14,297 nucleotides of DNA from Bacillota bacterium. Its GTDB lineage: Bacteria; Bacillota; Clostridia; Peptostreptococcales; Anaerovoracaceae. The position numbers and the translations under genes were made by a program. Position 1 is the first letter of the stretch, and each line of letters starts with the position of its first letter. The stretch covers positions 1 to 14,297 of the forward strand of contig JAQXSU010000086.1 in assembly GCA_029219125.1 (NCBI GenBank), given 5' to 3'. Shown here piece by piece: positions 1-6,701 of the stretch. The notes under the pieces were generated by a model that made no database searches, was not told the origin of the DNA, and saw only the letters and a list, made by a program, of their open reading frames with translations.

Positions 1-1
1 C

Positions 2-2794
2 GTCCTGTTTTCCGTCAGCGGCAGTGAAGAAGACGGCCAGCGAGTGGTCAAGCTCCATACGCTGACAGAAAAGGTGAACCAGCTTTCCCTGACAGCGGGC
101 CGCATGCCGGAAACAGCGCAGGAGGCAGTGGGCGATGCACGGTATTTTACGGAAGAAGATCTTGGAAAAACCATCTCCTTCCCTTCCACCAACTACGAAG
201 ATACGCTGGATCTGTTGGCGTATGATTCTTATACCCTCGTAGGCTTGGCCAATTCCCCGGCCTATCTGAACTTCGAGCGAGGTTCCACCTCTCTGGGAAG
301 CGGCTCGGTATCCTGCTTCCTGTACATTCCGAAGGAAGGCTGGGATAGCGAGATCTACACGGAAATCTATGTGGACTTCGAGGATAATTTCCCGATTTTC
401 ACCGCAGAGTACGACGAAAATGCGGATCTCATGGAAAACCGGCTGGAGGACGCCATGGAAACGGTGGGACAGCGCCGGTATGACGCCATCATCGATGAAG
501 CCAGAGATAAGCTTTCCGATGCCCAGGCAGAAGTGGACGACGCCCAGGCGGAACTGGACGGCCATAAGGCGGACCTGGCAAAAGCCAAAGCCGACCTGGC
601 AGACGGCCAGAAGGAGATCGACGACAACCGGAAGAAGCTTTCCGACGCCAGGGCAGATCTGGCGGATGCCAGAAAAGAACTGGACGAAAACCGGAAGAAG
701 CTGGAGGACGGCAGGAAAGAATACGAAGACGGCCTGGCCGCCTATAACGAAGAAAAAGAAAGCACCTACGCCCAGCTGGACGGTTCCCTGGCTGCCGGCT
801 ACATGAGTCAGCAGCAGTATGAAGCTTCAAAGCTTCAGGCCGATCAGCAGTTTGCCGCCGCATGGCAGGAGCTGGAGGATGCCCGTATCGAACTGGAAAC
901 CGGTGAAGCCCAGCTGGCCGAAGGCGAAAAGAAAGTCGCTGACGGCGAAGCAGAAGTTGCCGACGGTGAAAAGAAGCTGAAAGACGGCGAAGCCGAGCTG
1001 GCTGACGGCAGAAAAGAAATCGCAGATGCGGAAAAGAAGCTGGCCGAAGGCGAAGAAAAAATTGCCGACGCCCGCCGCCAGCTCCGCGACGCAGAAAAAG
1101 AAATTGACGACATCGAATACCCGACCACCTACGTTCTCGGACGTGATACCAACATCGGGTATGCATGTTTTGAGAATGACTCCAAGATCGTGGACGGCAT
1201 CGCCCGGGTCTTCCCGGTATTCTTCTTCCTGGTGGCCGCACTGGTCTGCATGACCACCATGACCCGGATGATCGACGAGCAGCGAACCCAGATCGGCGTG
1301 CTGAAGGCCCTGGGCTATAACCGCGGTCAGATTCTCCGGAAGTATGTGATCTATTCCGGCAGTGCCGCTGTCCTGGGTGCCGTCATCGGATACTTTATCG
1401 GGGTGCACCTGTTCCCATGGGTCATCTGGACCGTTTACGGCATCATGTACGGTTTTGCGGATATCATCTTCCTGTACAGCTGGCCGCTGGGTCTGGGCTC
1501 CCTGCTGGTGGCTCTGCTGTGCTGTGTGGGAACCACGATGCTCTCCTGCAATGCGGAGCTGAAAGAAGTGCCGGCCCAGCTGATCCGGCCGAAAGCCCCG
1601 CAGGCGGGCAAGCGGATTTTGCTGGAGCGGGTGCCGTTTATCTGGAATCGTCTCAAGTTCCTGGTGAAGGTTTCCATCCGGAACACCTTCCGCTACCGCC
1701 GCCGGTTCATCATGATGGTCATCGGCATCAGCGGCTGCACCGCCCTGCTCGTCACAGGTCTGGGCATCCGGGACTCCATCGCCAACGTGGTTTCCGCCCA
1801 GTACGATAACATCTACCACGTGGACTATACGGTCTCCTTCCAGAAGGATATGGACCAGGCCGCACAGCAGCGGTTCCTGGAGGAAACGGATTCTGTGGTC
1901 TCAGACGCTCTCTTCCTCTATACCAGTTCGGTGGATGCCCGGGCCAATGGCCTGACAAAATCCATCAACCTGGTTGTTTGCGATGAGTCAGACGATATTT
2001 CCGGCTTCATTTCCCTGTATAACGACGACGGGCCGATTGCCTATCCGTCAGCCGGTCAGGGAGTTATCAACAGCAATCTGGCCGAGAATCTGGGACTTTC
2101 TGCCGGTGACAGCCTGACCGTCTATGACAGTGATATGAATGAAATGACGGTGGAGATCACAGCACTTTGCGACAACTATGTTTACAACTATCTGTACATC
2201 GGAAGAGAAACCTATGAAGAAAACCGGGGGCCGATGGAGATCAATTCCGCCTTCGTCCTGGGTGTGGAAAATGAAGATGGCCAGATCGAGGATCCTCACG
2301 AAGACAGCACGGTGCTCCTGGATGCCCGCAATGTTTCCGCAGTGAGCATCACCAGCGATTTCCGCTACCGGATTGATAATATGATGCAGAGTCTGAACTA
2401 CATCGTGGCTCTGGTGGTTGCCAGCGCCGGCGCCCTGGCCTTCATCGTCCTCTACAACCTGACCAATATCAACATTACAGAGCGGATTCGGGAAATCGCC
2501 ACCATCAAGGTTCTGGGCTTCTATTCCAGCGAAACTGCCCAGTACGTGTTCCGTGAAAACATACTGCTGACAGCCATCGCTGCCCTGGTGGGCATTCCGC
2601 TGGGCCGCCTGCTCCATGCTTATGTCATGTCGCAGGTGAAAATCGACATGCTCAGCTTCGACATCCATGTGGAACCGGTCAGCTACCTGATCGGCATCCT
2701 GGTCACTTTCGTCTTCGCCTTCCTGGTGAACCTGGTGATGCAGCGGAAACTGAGCCACATCAGCATGACCGAATCGCTGAAGTCCATCGAATAG
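2..2794 (+). CDS. FtsX-family ABC transporter permease with long coiled-coil hairpin (5' end outside window)
   Basis: The reading frame is open from the window edge with no stop upstream of the GTG at 44, so the N-terminus, probably with a first membrane helix, lies outside. Residues are counted from the GTG at 44. An extracytoplasmic stretch is followed by two heptad arrays (about 150-235 and 274-357) joined by a break. Then come a first FtsX permease domain (about 385-510; motif DEQRTQIGVLKALGY at 411), a MacB-like extracytoplasmic domain (about 575-795) and a second FtsX domain at the C-terminus (motif IREIATIKVLGF). FtsX-type permeases work with a separate ATPase. They couple ATP hydrolysis to lipid or peptide export or to control of cell-wall hydrolases, rather than to classical solute uptake. 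The ATPase gene is not in the window and is expected upstream. The substrate is unknown. The family call is sure; the role is inference. Confidence 0.9.
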   Translation, partial: VLFSVSGSEEDGQRVVKLHTLTEKVNQLSLTAGRMPETAQEAVGDARYFTEEDLGKTISFPSTNYEDTLDLLAYDSYTLVGLANSPAYLNFERGSTSLGSGSVSCFLYIPKEGWDSEIYTEIYVDFEDNFPIFTAEYDENADLMENRLEDAMETVGQRRYDAIIDEARDKLSDAQAEVDDAQAELDGHKADLAKAKADLADGQKEIDDNRKKLSDARADLADARKELDENRKKLEDGRKEYEDGLAAYNEEKESTYAQLDGSLAAGYMSQQQYEASKLQADQQFAAAWQELEDARIELETGEAQLAEGEKKVADGEAEVADGEKKLKDGEAELADGRKEIADAEKKLAEGEEKIADARRQLRDAEKEIDDIEYPTTYVLGRDTNIGYACFENDSKIVDGIARVFPVFFFLVAALVCMTTMTRMIDEQRTQIGVLKALGYNRGQILRKYVIYSGSAAVLGAVIGYFIGVHLFPWVIWTVYGIMYGFADIIFLYSWPLGLGSLLVALLCCVGTTMLSCNAELKEVPAQLIRPKAPQAGKRILLERVPFIWNRLKFLVKVSIRNTFRYRRRFIMMVIGISGCTALLVTGLGIRDSIANVVSAQYDNIYHVDYTVSFQKDMDQAAQQRFLEETDSVVSDALFLYTSSVDARANGLTKSINLVVCDESDDISGFISLYNDDGPIAYPSAGQGVINSNLAENLGLSAGDSLTVYDSDMNEMTVEITALCDNYVYNYLYIGRETYEENRGPMEINSAFVLGVENEDGQIEDPHEDSTVLLDARNVSAVSITSDFRYRIDNMMQSLNYIVALVVASAGALAFIVLYNLTNINITERIREIATIKVLGFYSSETAQYVFRENILLTAIAALVGIPLGRLLHAYVMSQVKIDMLSFDIHVEPVSYLIGILVTFVFAFLVNLVMQRKLSHISMTESLKSIE
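490..1115 (+). repeat. Heptad-encoding repeat region in the permease gene
   Basis: The DNA is internally repetitive because it encodes about 12 heptads per arm of the type G/A-x-x-x-L/I/V-x-D/E, such as GEAELAD, GEKKLKD and ARADLAD. The first arm runs about 490-750 and the second about 865-1115. Between them a non-heptad stretch of about 40 residues contains TYAQLDGSLAAGYMS. This is a protein repeat with matching degenerate DNA repeats, not a mobile or intergenic repeat. Confidence 0.85.
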
Positions 2795-2820
2795 ATCTAT
2801 TGTTTCATTCTCGTTTCACC

Positions 2821-2852
2821 AAACCGCCGGGCAGATTGCTCCGGCGGTTTTT
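2821..2852 (+). terminator. Intrinsic terminator of the permease gene
   Basis: A perfect 10-bp stem, aaaccgccgg (2821-2830) with ccggcggttt (2841-2850), encloses a 10-nt loop. It ends in five T residues (2848-2852). It lies 27 bases after the permease stop codon, which makes it the natural end of that transcript. Confidence 0.9.
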
Positions 2853-2884
2853 CGCTGTGCGCCCGGCATAGCCTTATGGCAGTG

Positions 2885-2982
2885 GTTAGTCTTATCTAAT
2901 GCAACAATATTCCGCATTTTTTCAAAATTACGTGTTTTTGGCGGAAAATCAGCCTGTTATTGTTGCATTAGTCAATGCTAAC
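2885..2982. repeat. 98-bp imperfect inverted repeat with two TTAGTC-N4-CTAA boxes
   Basis: The arms at 2885-2909 and 2958-2982 are inverted copies. The inner 14 bp match perfectly (ctaatgcaacaata at 2896-2909 against tattgttgcattag at 2958-2971) and the outer part matches imperfectly, starting gttag and ending ctaac. A second, inner pair (ttccgc at 2910-2915, gcggaa at 2941-2946) continues the hairpin. Each arm also holds TTAGTC-N4-CTAA (2886-2899 and 2968-2981), itself a TTAG-N6-CTAA dyad like a repressor half-site pair. No target-site duplication is seen at the ends. Confidence 0.7.
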
Positions 2983-3040
2983 TCGAAGTCAAACCAAAAG
3001 TCAAACCAGAAAGCCATACAGGATTTTTTCAAATTTTCAC

Positions 3041-3070
3041 TTGACTTTTTCGGAAAAAATGTGGTAAAAA
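3041..3070 (+). promoter_or_regulatory. Weak candidate promoter upstream of the short ORF
   Basis: TTGACT at 3041-3046 is close to the -35 consensus. About 17-18 bases on, only an A-rich taaaaa (3065-3070) is available as the -10 element. If it is used, the transcript would start near 3078, run through the 12-bp duplication and the hairpin at 3131-3174, and then reach the short ORF. Confidence 0.3.
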
Positions 3071-3130
3071 AGAAGAGTCGTGTAGCGCAGAAAACGTAGA
3101 ATAAAATGTATTTCAAAATGTATTTCGAGC

Positions 3131-3174
3131 AAAGCGTATCATGCCCCTCCGGGCAGGATGCGCTTTCTTTTTTT
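3131..3174 (+). terminator. T-tailed stem-loop just before the short ORF (attenuator or sRNA terminator)
   Basis: A 16-base arm, aaagcgtatcatgccc (3131-3146), faces gggcaggatgcgcttt (3151-3166) across a 4-nt loop. There are two non-Watson-Crick positions, and a T-rich tail runs to 3174. The tail ends directly before AGGAGG at 3176-3181. The element can therefore end a short leader RNA or act as an attenuator for the ORF at 3192. No upstream gene needs it, because the permease already has its own terminator. Confidence 0.65.
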
Positions 3175-3191
3175 CAGGAGGTATTACAATC

Positions 3192-3269
3192 ATGATTCAG
3201 ACCAAAACACAGGGCGTTGTCTTCGGACTGCTCATGTCCTATTCCATGGCATTCGGCATGCTGTTTTAA
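3192..3269 (+). pseudogene. 25-codon ORF, possible N-terminal remnant of a DUF2798-like membrane protein
   Basis: The ATG at 3192 is preceded by AGGAGG at 3176-3181 with 10-nt spacing, a very good ribosome binding site. The peptide starts MIQTKTQGVVFG and continues as one hydrophobic segment rich in Met, Phe and Leu, then stops at TAA 3267-3269. The pattern M-x-x-T-K-x-Q-x-x-x-F followed by a Met-rich helix resembles, from memory, the start of small Clostridia membrane proteins annotated DUF2798. Those are several times longer, so this may be a gene cut short by deletion. It could instead be a genuine single-span small peptide. No T-tailed terminator follows on the plus strand; the next hairpin has its T-tract on the opposite strand. 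The start and frame are well supported, the family link only weakly. Confidence 0.4.
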
Positions 3270-3303
3270 AAAAAGTAAAAGCCTGTGCAAAGCTGCACAG
3301 GCT
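3270..3303 (-). terminator. Intrinsic terminator of the antiporter transcript
   Basis: Read on the minus strand, a perfect 10-bp stem (agcctgtgca 3280-3289 with tgcacaggct 3294-3303, loop of 4) is followed by a T-rich tail (complement of 3270-3279). It lies 28 bases after the stop of the NhaC-family gene. It closes the thioesterase-ilvA-antiporter unit and also abuts the stop codon of the opposing short ORF. Confidence 0.88.
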
Positions 3304-3331
3304 AAAAAACAATTCCCAGTGAAGTCAAGTA

Positions 3332-4636
3332 TTACTGCCGTTCCTTCGGTTCCTTCTGCGGAATCACGAAGATAAAAACAACCGCGCAGACTGCCATCAG
3401 CATCGGGTAGAACAGGTACGGAATAATCTCGTAGGTTGTAATTCCCGCTGCCGCTGCAGCGTACAGAAGCTGTGCGCCGTACGGAATCAGGCCCTGTACC
3501 ACAGAGCCGAAAATGTCCAGGATGGATGCGGTTCTTCTCGGATCGATGCCATATTCCTGGCTGATTTCCCGGGCGATCTGTCCGCTCATGACGATGGCGA
3601 TGGTATTGTTAGCTGTGGCCAGATCCACGCCGGCAACCAGTGCAGCGATGGAGAGCTGTGCGCCCTTCTTATTCCTCGTGCTCTTATGAATGAAATTCAG
3701 CACGAAATCGATGCCGCCGTACTCCTTCACCAGTGCGCCGATGGCTGCTACCGTGATGGAGATCACGGTGATGTCGTACATGGATGTCACACCGCTTCCG
3801 ATGCTGCTGAATACGGTATCCGGCGTCATGGTGCCGGTTGCCAGTCCTGCGATGACGGAAGCAATGGTTCCTGCGATCAGTACCACGAACACGTTGATGC
3901 CTGCAATGGCTCCCACCAGTACCAGCAGATACGGCAGTACCTGCCAGATGTTGTATTCTCCCAGTTCCACATTGGATGAACCGTTCATGGTCATGACGAA
4001 GTAGATAATCGCCGTCACGATGGCTGCAGGCAGTACGATCTTGAAGTTCATCTTGAACTTATCGCTCATCTCACAGCCCTGTGTCCGGACCGCCGCAATG
4101 GTGGTATCGGAAATCATGGACAGGTTGTCTCCGAACATGGCGCCGGAAACCACGGCTGCCAGACAGAGCGGCATGGCGAAATCCGTCGCTTCGCTGATAC
4201 CCACTGCAATCGGTCCCAGTGCCACAATGGTTCCCACGGAAGTACCCATGGAAATGGAGATGAAGCAGCCGATGAGGAACAGACCAACTACTGCAAACTG
4301 GCTCGGGATCAGGGAAAGACCCAGGTATACCGTGCTGTCCGCACCGCCTGCCGCAGTGACCGCACCGCTGAACGCGCCGGCTGCCAGGAAGATCAGGCAC
4401 ATGGTCACCACGTTTTCATCCCCGATGCCCTTGGCGCAGACCTTCAGCTTGTCGTGAAATTTTAAGGATGGATTTTGAAAAAAGGCCACCGCCAGCGCGA
4501 TCAGAAACGCCACGATGGTCGGCATGGCATAAAAATCCTCCGTGATGATGCCGCTTCCGATGAACAGCACCAGAAACAGGCCGATCGGCAGAAGCGCCAC
4601 GGCTCTGCCTTTACTTACTTGTTTGTTTTCACTCAT
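3332..4636 (-). CDS. NhaC-family Na+/H+ antiporter-like membrane protein
   Basis: This 434-residue protein is almost all hydrophobic, with about ten or more predicted membrane helices. It belongs to the Na+/H+ antiporter family related to NhaC (COG1757). The motif GDNLSMISDTT at residues 169-179 matches the family's GD-LS--SDTT signature, and SVVQGLIPYGAQ near 378-389 fits the second conserved half. The start is set at the ATG at 4636 because AAGGAG (4645-4650) sits 8 bases before it; an ATG 12 codons upstream has no such site. Relatives exchange sodium for protons, or organic acids for ions (malate-lactate exchangers), so the substrate is open. It lies 92 bases after ilvA on the same strand with no terminator between and is probably cotranscribed. 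A link to threonine or an organic acid is inference from context only. Confidence 0.85.
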   Translation of the reverse strand: MSENKQVSKGRAVALLPIGLFLVLFIGSGIITEDFYAMPTIVAFLIALAVAFFQNPSLKFHDKLKVCAKGIGDENVVTMCLIFLAAGAFSGAVTAAGGADSTVYLGLSLIPSQFAVVGLFLIGCFISISMGTSVGTIVALGPIAVGISEATDFAMPLCLAAVVSGAMFGDNLSMISDTTIAAVRTQGCEMSDKFKMNFKIVLPAAIVTAIIYFVMTMNGSSNVELGEYNIWQVLPYLLVLVGAIAGINVFVVLIAGTIASVIAGLATGTMTPDTVFSSIGSGVTSMYDITVISITVAAIGALVKEYGGIDFVLNFIHKSTRNKKGAQLSIAALVAGVDLATANNTIAIVMSGQIAREISQEYGIDPRRTASILDIFGSVVQGLIPYGAQLLYAAAAAGITTYEIIPYLFYPMLMAVCAVVFIFVIPQKEPKERQ

Positions 4637-4683
4637 AACATAAACTCCTTTTTTATAATGCAGATGATCCAATACACCCCCGG

Positions 4684-4731
4684 ATTATCTTATCATCTTA
4701 TCATCTAATTATCTAATTATCTTATCATCTA
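4684..4731. repeat. Six tandem 8-bp repeats between ilvA and the antiporter gene
   Basis: Six consecutive units of AT[T/C]ATCT[T/A] run from 4684 to 4731: attatctt, atcatctt, atcatcta, attatcta, attatctt and atcatcta. The last unit contains the complement of the ilvA stop codon (4729-4731), so the array begins at the very end of ilvA and fills half of the 92-bp spacer. It is far more AT-rich than the flanking genes. A gain or loss of units would change spacer length without changing either protein. Confidence 0.9.
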
Positions 4732-5952
4732 AATCAGAACGCTGATCAGCTTTGGCTTGTAGCCCTCCTGCTTCAGTGCGTTTACGATCTTTTCCTTATG
4801 ATCCGTGCCGAAGGCCTCGATGGTGATCTTCAGTTCCACCGCCGCCGTCCGGTTAGTGCTGACAAACTGGTTATGCTCCAGCTTGATCACGTTGCCCTGC
4901 TGTGCTGCGATGACACTGGCCACCCGCACCAGTTCGCCCGGCTTATCCGGAAGCAGCACGGACACGGTGAAGATCCGGTCGCGCATGATCAGACCCATCT
5001 GTACCACGGAGGACATGGTGATGATATCCATGTTGCCGCCGCTCAGTACGGAAACGATCTTTTTCTCGCTGACATCCAGGTGCTTCAGTGCGGCCACCGT
5101 CAGCAGTCCGGAGTTTTCCACCACCATCTTGTGGTTTTCCACCATATCCAGGAAGGCAACCACCAGCTCGTCGTCCTCCACGGTGATCACATCATCCAGA
5201 CCCGCCTGCAGGTATGGAAAAATCTTCTCACCCGGCCGTTTCACCGCTGTGCCGTCTGCAATGGTGTTCACATGGTCCAGGCTCACCACCTTGCCCTCCT
5301 TCAGGGAGGTCTGAAGACAGTTTGCCCCTGCCGGCTCCACGCCAATGACCTTGATCTTCGGATTCAGCAGCTTGGCCAGGGTGGAAACACCGGTGGCCAG
5401 ACCGCCGCCGCCTACCGGTACCAGGATGTAGTCCACCAGCGGCAGTTCCTTGAAAATTTCCATGGCGATGGTTCCCTGTCCTGTGGCTACCGCCGGATCA
5501 TCGAACGGATGGATAAAGGTATATCCGTTTTCCTCTGCCAGCTTGGCTGCATGGGCAGCTGCCTCGTCATATACGTCTCCGTACAGCACCACTTCGGCAC
5601 CGTAGCTCTTGGTCCGGTTCACCTTCATCAGCGGTGTGGTGGTCGGCATGACGATGACCGCCTTGCAGCCGTAGGCCTGCGCTGCATATGCCACGCCCTG
5701 GGCATGGTTCCCTGCGGATGCGGTGATCAGTCCCTTTTCCCGCTCCTCTTCCGTCAGGGTGCTGATCTTATAATAGGCGCCCCGCAGCTTATAGGCACCG
5801 GTCAGCTGCATGTTCTCCGGCTTCAGATAGACCTTGTTTCCTCTGCCGGTCTGCTCGCTGAGAAATTTGCTGTATACCAGATTGGTGGGAGATGTGACCT
5901 TCTGCACGATCTCCGCTGCTTCTTCAAATGCTTTCAATGTGAGCATTTCCAT
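4729..5952 (-). CDS. ilvA: Threonine ammonia-lyase (threonine deaminase) with C-terminal ACT domain
   Basis: It converts threonine to 2-oxobutanoate and ammonia with pyridoxal phosphate, the committed step to isoleucine. At 407 residues it has the medium length usual in Clostridia. The Schiff-base lysine is K55 in GAYKLRGA. The substrate loop is ASAGNHAQG (79-87), the phosphate-binding glycine loop is PVGGGGLATG (179-188), and SGGN is at 304-307. A single ACT-type regulatory domain fills about 328-404, shorter than the double domain of E. coli IlvA. GGAGG lies about 12 bases before the ATG. The gene starts 46 bases after the thioesterase gene on the same strand. A degradative role is possible, since catabolic threonine dehydratases share the fold, but the ilv/leu neighbourhood favours isoleucine synthesis. 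Confidence 0.93.
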   Translation of the reverse strand: MEMLTLKAFEEAAEIVQKVTSPTNLVYSKFLSEQTGRGNKVYLKPENMQLTGAYKLRGAYYKISTLTEEEREKGLITASAGNHAQGVAYAAQAYGCKAVIVMPTTTPLMKVNRTKSYGAEVVLYGDVYDEAAAHAAKLAEENGYTFIHPFDDPAVATGQGTIAMEIFKELPLVDYILVPVGGGGLATGVSTLAKLLNPKIKVIGVEPAGANCLQTSLKEGKVVSLDHVNTIADGTAVKRPGEKIFPYLQAGLDDVITVEDDELVVAFLDMVENHKMVVENSGLLTVAALKHLDVSEKKIVSVLSGGNMDIITMSSVVQMGLIMRDRIFTVSVLLPDKPGELVRVASVIAAQQGNVIKLEHNQFVSTNRTAAVELKITIEAFGTDHKEKIVNALKQEGYKPKLISVLI

Positions 5953-5998
5953 TTCTGCTTGTCTCCTCCCCTGTCTTTCCGTTGTTATTCTCTGACTT

Positions 5999-6436
5999 CT
6001 ATTTCTTCAGTCCCACGGCGAACCCGTTGATAGACGCCCGGGCCACTTTCGTTCCCAGCTCGTCCCGGATATCGATATCATAAAGGCTGGCCGTTCTGCC
6101 GTCCTTTATGCTGCTTGCCTCTGCAATGAGCTGCTTTCCTTTCGCCGGGCTCAGGAATGTGATATCCGCATGGAGTGCCACCGTATTCGGCTGCTCCTTC
6201 CCGCAGTTCACCGCCACTGCCCCCGCAAAATCCGCCAGCGTGAAGATCGCGCCGCCCATGACTGCGCCTCTGGCATTGAGATGATGGGCTTTGATCTCCA
6301 TGACACACCGGGAATAGCCCGGTCTCGCGTCTTCTATGATGATACCTGCCGCCTCGGTGGCAAACCGGTCATTTTGAAAAATATCTCTGATTCGTTCCAG
6401 CGGAGTCTGCCCGCCGGTCTTCTCTGTTTCTGTCAT
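5999..6436 (-). CDS. PaaI-like hotdog-fold thioesterase
   Basis: This 145-residue protein has the single hotdog domain of the PaaI/4HBT family, which hydrolyses acyl-CoA or other thioesters in the cytoplasm, usually as a tetramer. The core motif runs from about residue 52 to 77 (HLNARGAVMGG followed by AIFTLADFAG). N54 and D69 sit where the family's active-site residues lie. The usual HGG is MGG here, so one common polar position is hydrophobic. The ATG at 6436 was chosen because AAGG lies 10 bases before it and the length then fits the family; an upstream in-frame ATG at 6475 has no good site. It is the first gene after the promoter at 6505-6533 and lies 46 bases ahead of ilvA. The substrate is unknown. 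Removal of wasteful CoA esters near branched-chain metabolism is only a guess. Confidence 0.82.
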   Translation of the reverse strand: MTETEKTGGQTPLERIRDIFQNDRFATEAAGIIIEDARPGYSRCVMEIKAHHLNARGAVMGGAIFTLADFAGAVAVNCGKEQPNTVALHADITFLSPAKGKQLIAEASSIKDGRTASLYDIDIRDELGTKVARASINGFAVGLKK

Positions 6437-6473
6437 ACTGTTTCTGCCTTCTTTCTTTTGCCTCCATGCGAAC

Positions 6474-6525
6474 ATCGCACTTTTCGCAAAATTCTGCCTT
6501 ATTCATCATATCGTACTTACCGCAA
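6474..6525 (-). promoter_or_regulatory. Direct repeat around the thioesterase-ilvA promoter, possible operator
   Basis: On the minus strand ttgcggtaagtacgat (complement of 6510-6525) and ttgcgaaaagtgcgat (complement of 6474-6489) agree at 13 of 16 positions, with starts 36 bases apart. The first copy fills most of the promoter spacer and touches the -10 box; the second lies just after the predicted transcription start. This placement would suit a repressor. No regulator is identified. Confidence 0.35.
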
Positions 6526-6533
6526 AGTGTCAA
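6505..6533 (-). promoter_or_regulatory. Sigma-A promoter of the thioesterase-ilvA-antiporter unit
   Basis: On the minus strand a perfect -35 box TTGACA (complement of 6528-6533) is followed after 17 bases by TATGAT (complement of 6505-6510). That is an almost consensus vegetative promoter. Transcription should start near 6498, giving a leader of about 60 bases before the ATG at 6436. Confidence 0.82.
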
Positions 6534-6661
6534 TTGCAAATCGCTCCCAGACCGCTTCACTTACCTGACGCAAGAAGCGCAGAAAAAGCACGATTTGCGT
6601 CATTTTTCGCGTTCCACTTTCTGATTTCTGATAATATCATCCGCCGCCCTGCATCAATGCG

Positions 6662-6701
6662 AAAAAAGAGTCTGAGAGAATCATCTGCTCTCCCAGACTC
6701 T
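6662..6701 (-). terminator. ilvD: Intrinsic terminator of the ilvBNCD operon
   Basis: Read on the minus strand, an 8-bp outer stem (agagtctg 6667-6674 with cagactct 6694-6701) and a 4-bp inner stem with a 2-base bulge are followed by six T residues (complement of 6662-6667). The element lies about 48 bases after the ilvD stop. Confidence 0.88.

Larger units (their letters stand above)
2853..3331. other. AT-rich intergenic region with repeats and no large gene
   Basis: This stretch has no convincing full-length gene. It contains an inverted repeat at 2885-2982, two 11-bp direct repeats (aagtcaaacca at 2986-2996 and 2998-3008), a weak promoter-like pair (TTGACT at 3041, then an A-rich -10 region near 3065), a perfect 12-bp tandem duplication (aaaatgtatttc at 3103-3114 and 3115-3126), a T-tailed hairpin at 3131-3174, a short ORF at 3192-3269 and the terminator of the convergent antiporter gene. 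The base composition is far more AT-rich than the flanking genes. It could be the decayed remains of an inserted or deleted gene, or a regulatory RNA locus. Confidence 0.6.

Noticed and set aside
827..1819. 330-residue minus-strand frame opposite the permease gene
   Set aside because: It mirrors the heptad repeats of the real gene, has low-complexity composition and no ribosome site. The plus-strand frame shows clear FtsX motifs.
2885..2982. Insertion sequence
   Set aside because: There is no transposase frame inside or beside the inverted repeat and no target-site duplication, so only a repeat is annotated.
2899..3099. 66-codon plus-strand frame in the intergenic gap
   Set aside because: It starts inside the inverted repeat, runs through direct repeats, has no ribosome site and matches no recognisable protein; it is best seen as chance coding in AT-rich DNA.
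6369..6560. 63-codon minus-strand frame overlapping the thioesterase start
   Set aside because: It overlaps both the promoter and the thioesterase gene in another frame and has no ribosome site at its ATG, which lies upstream of the predicted transcription start.
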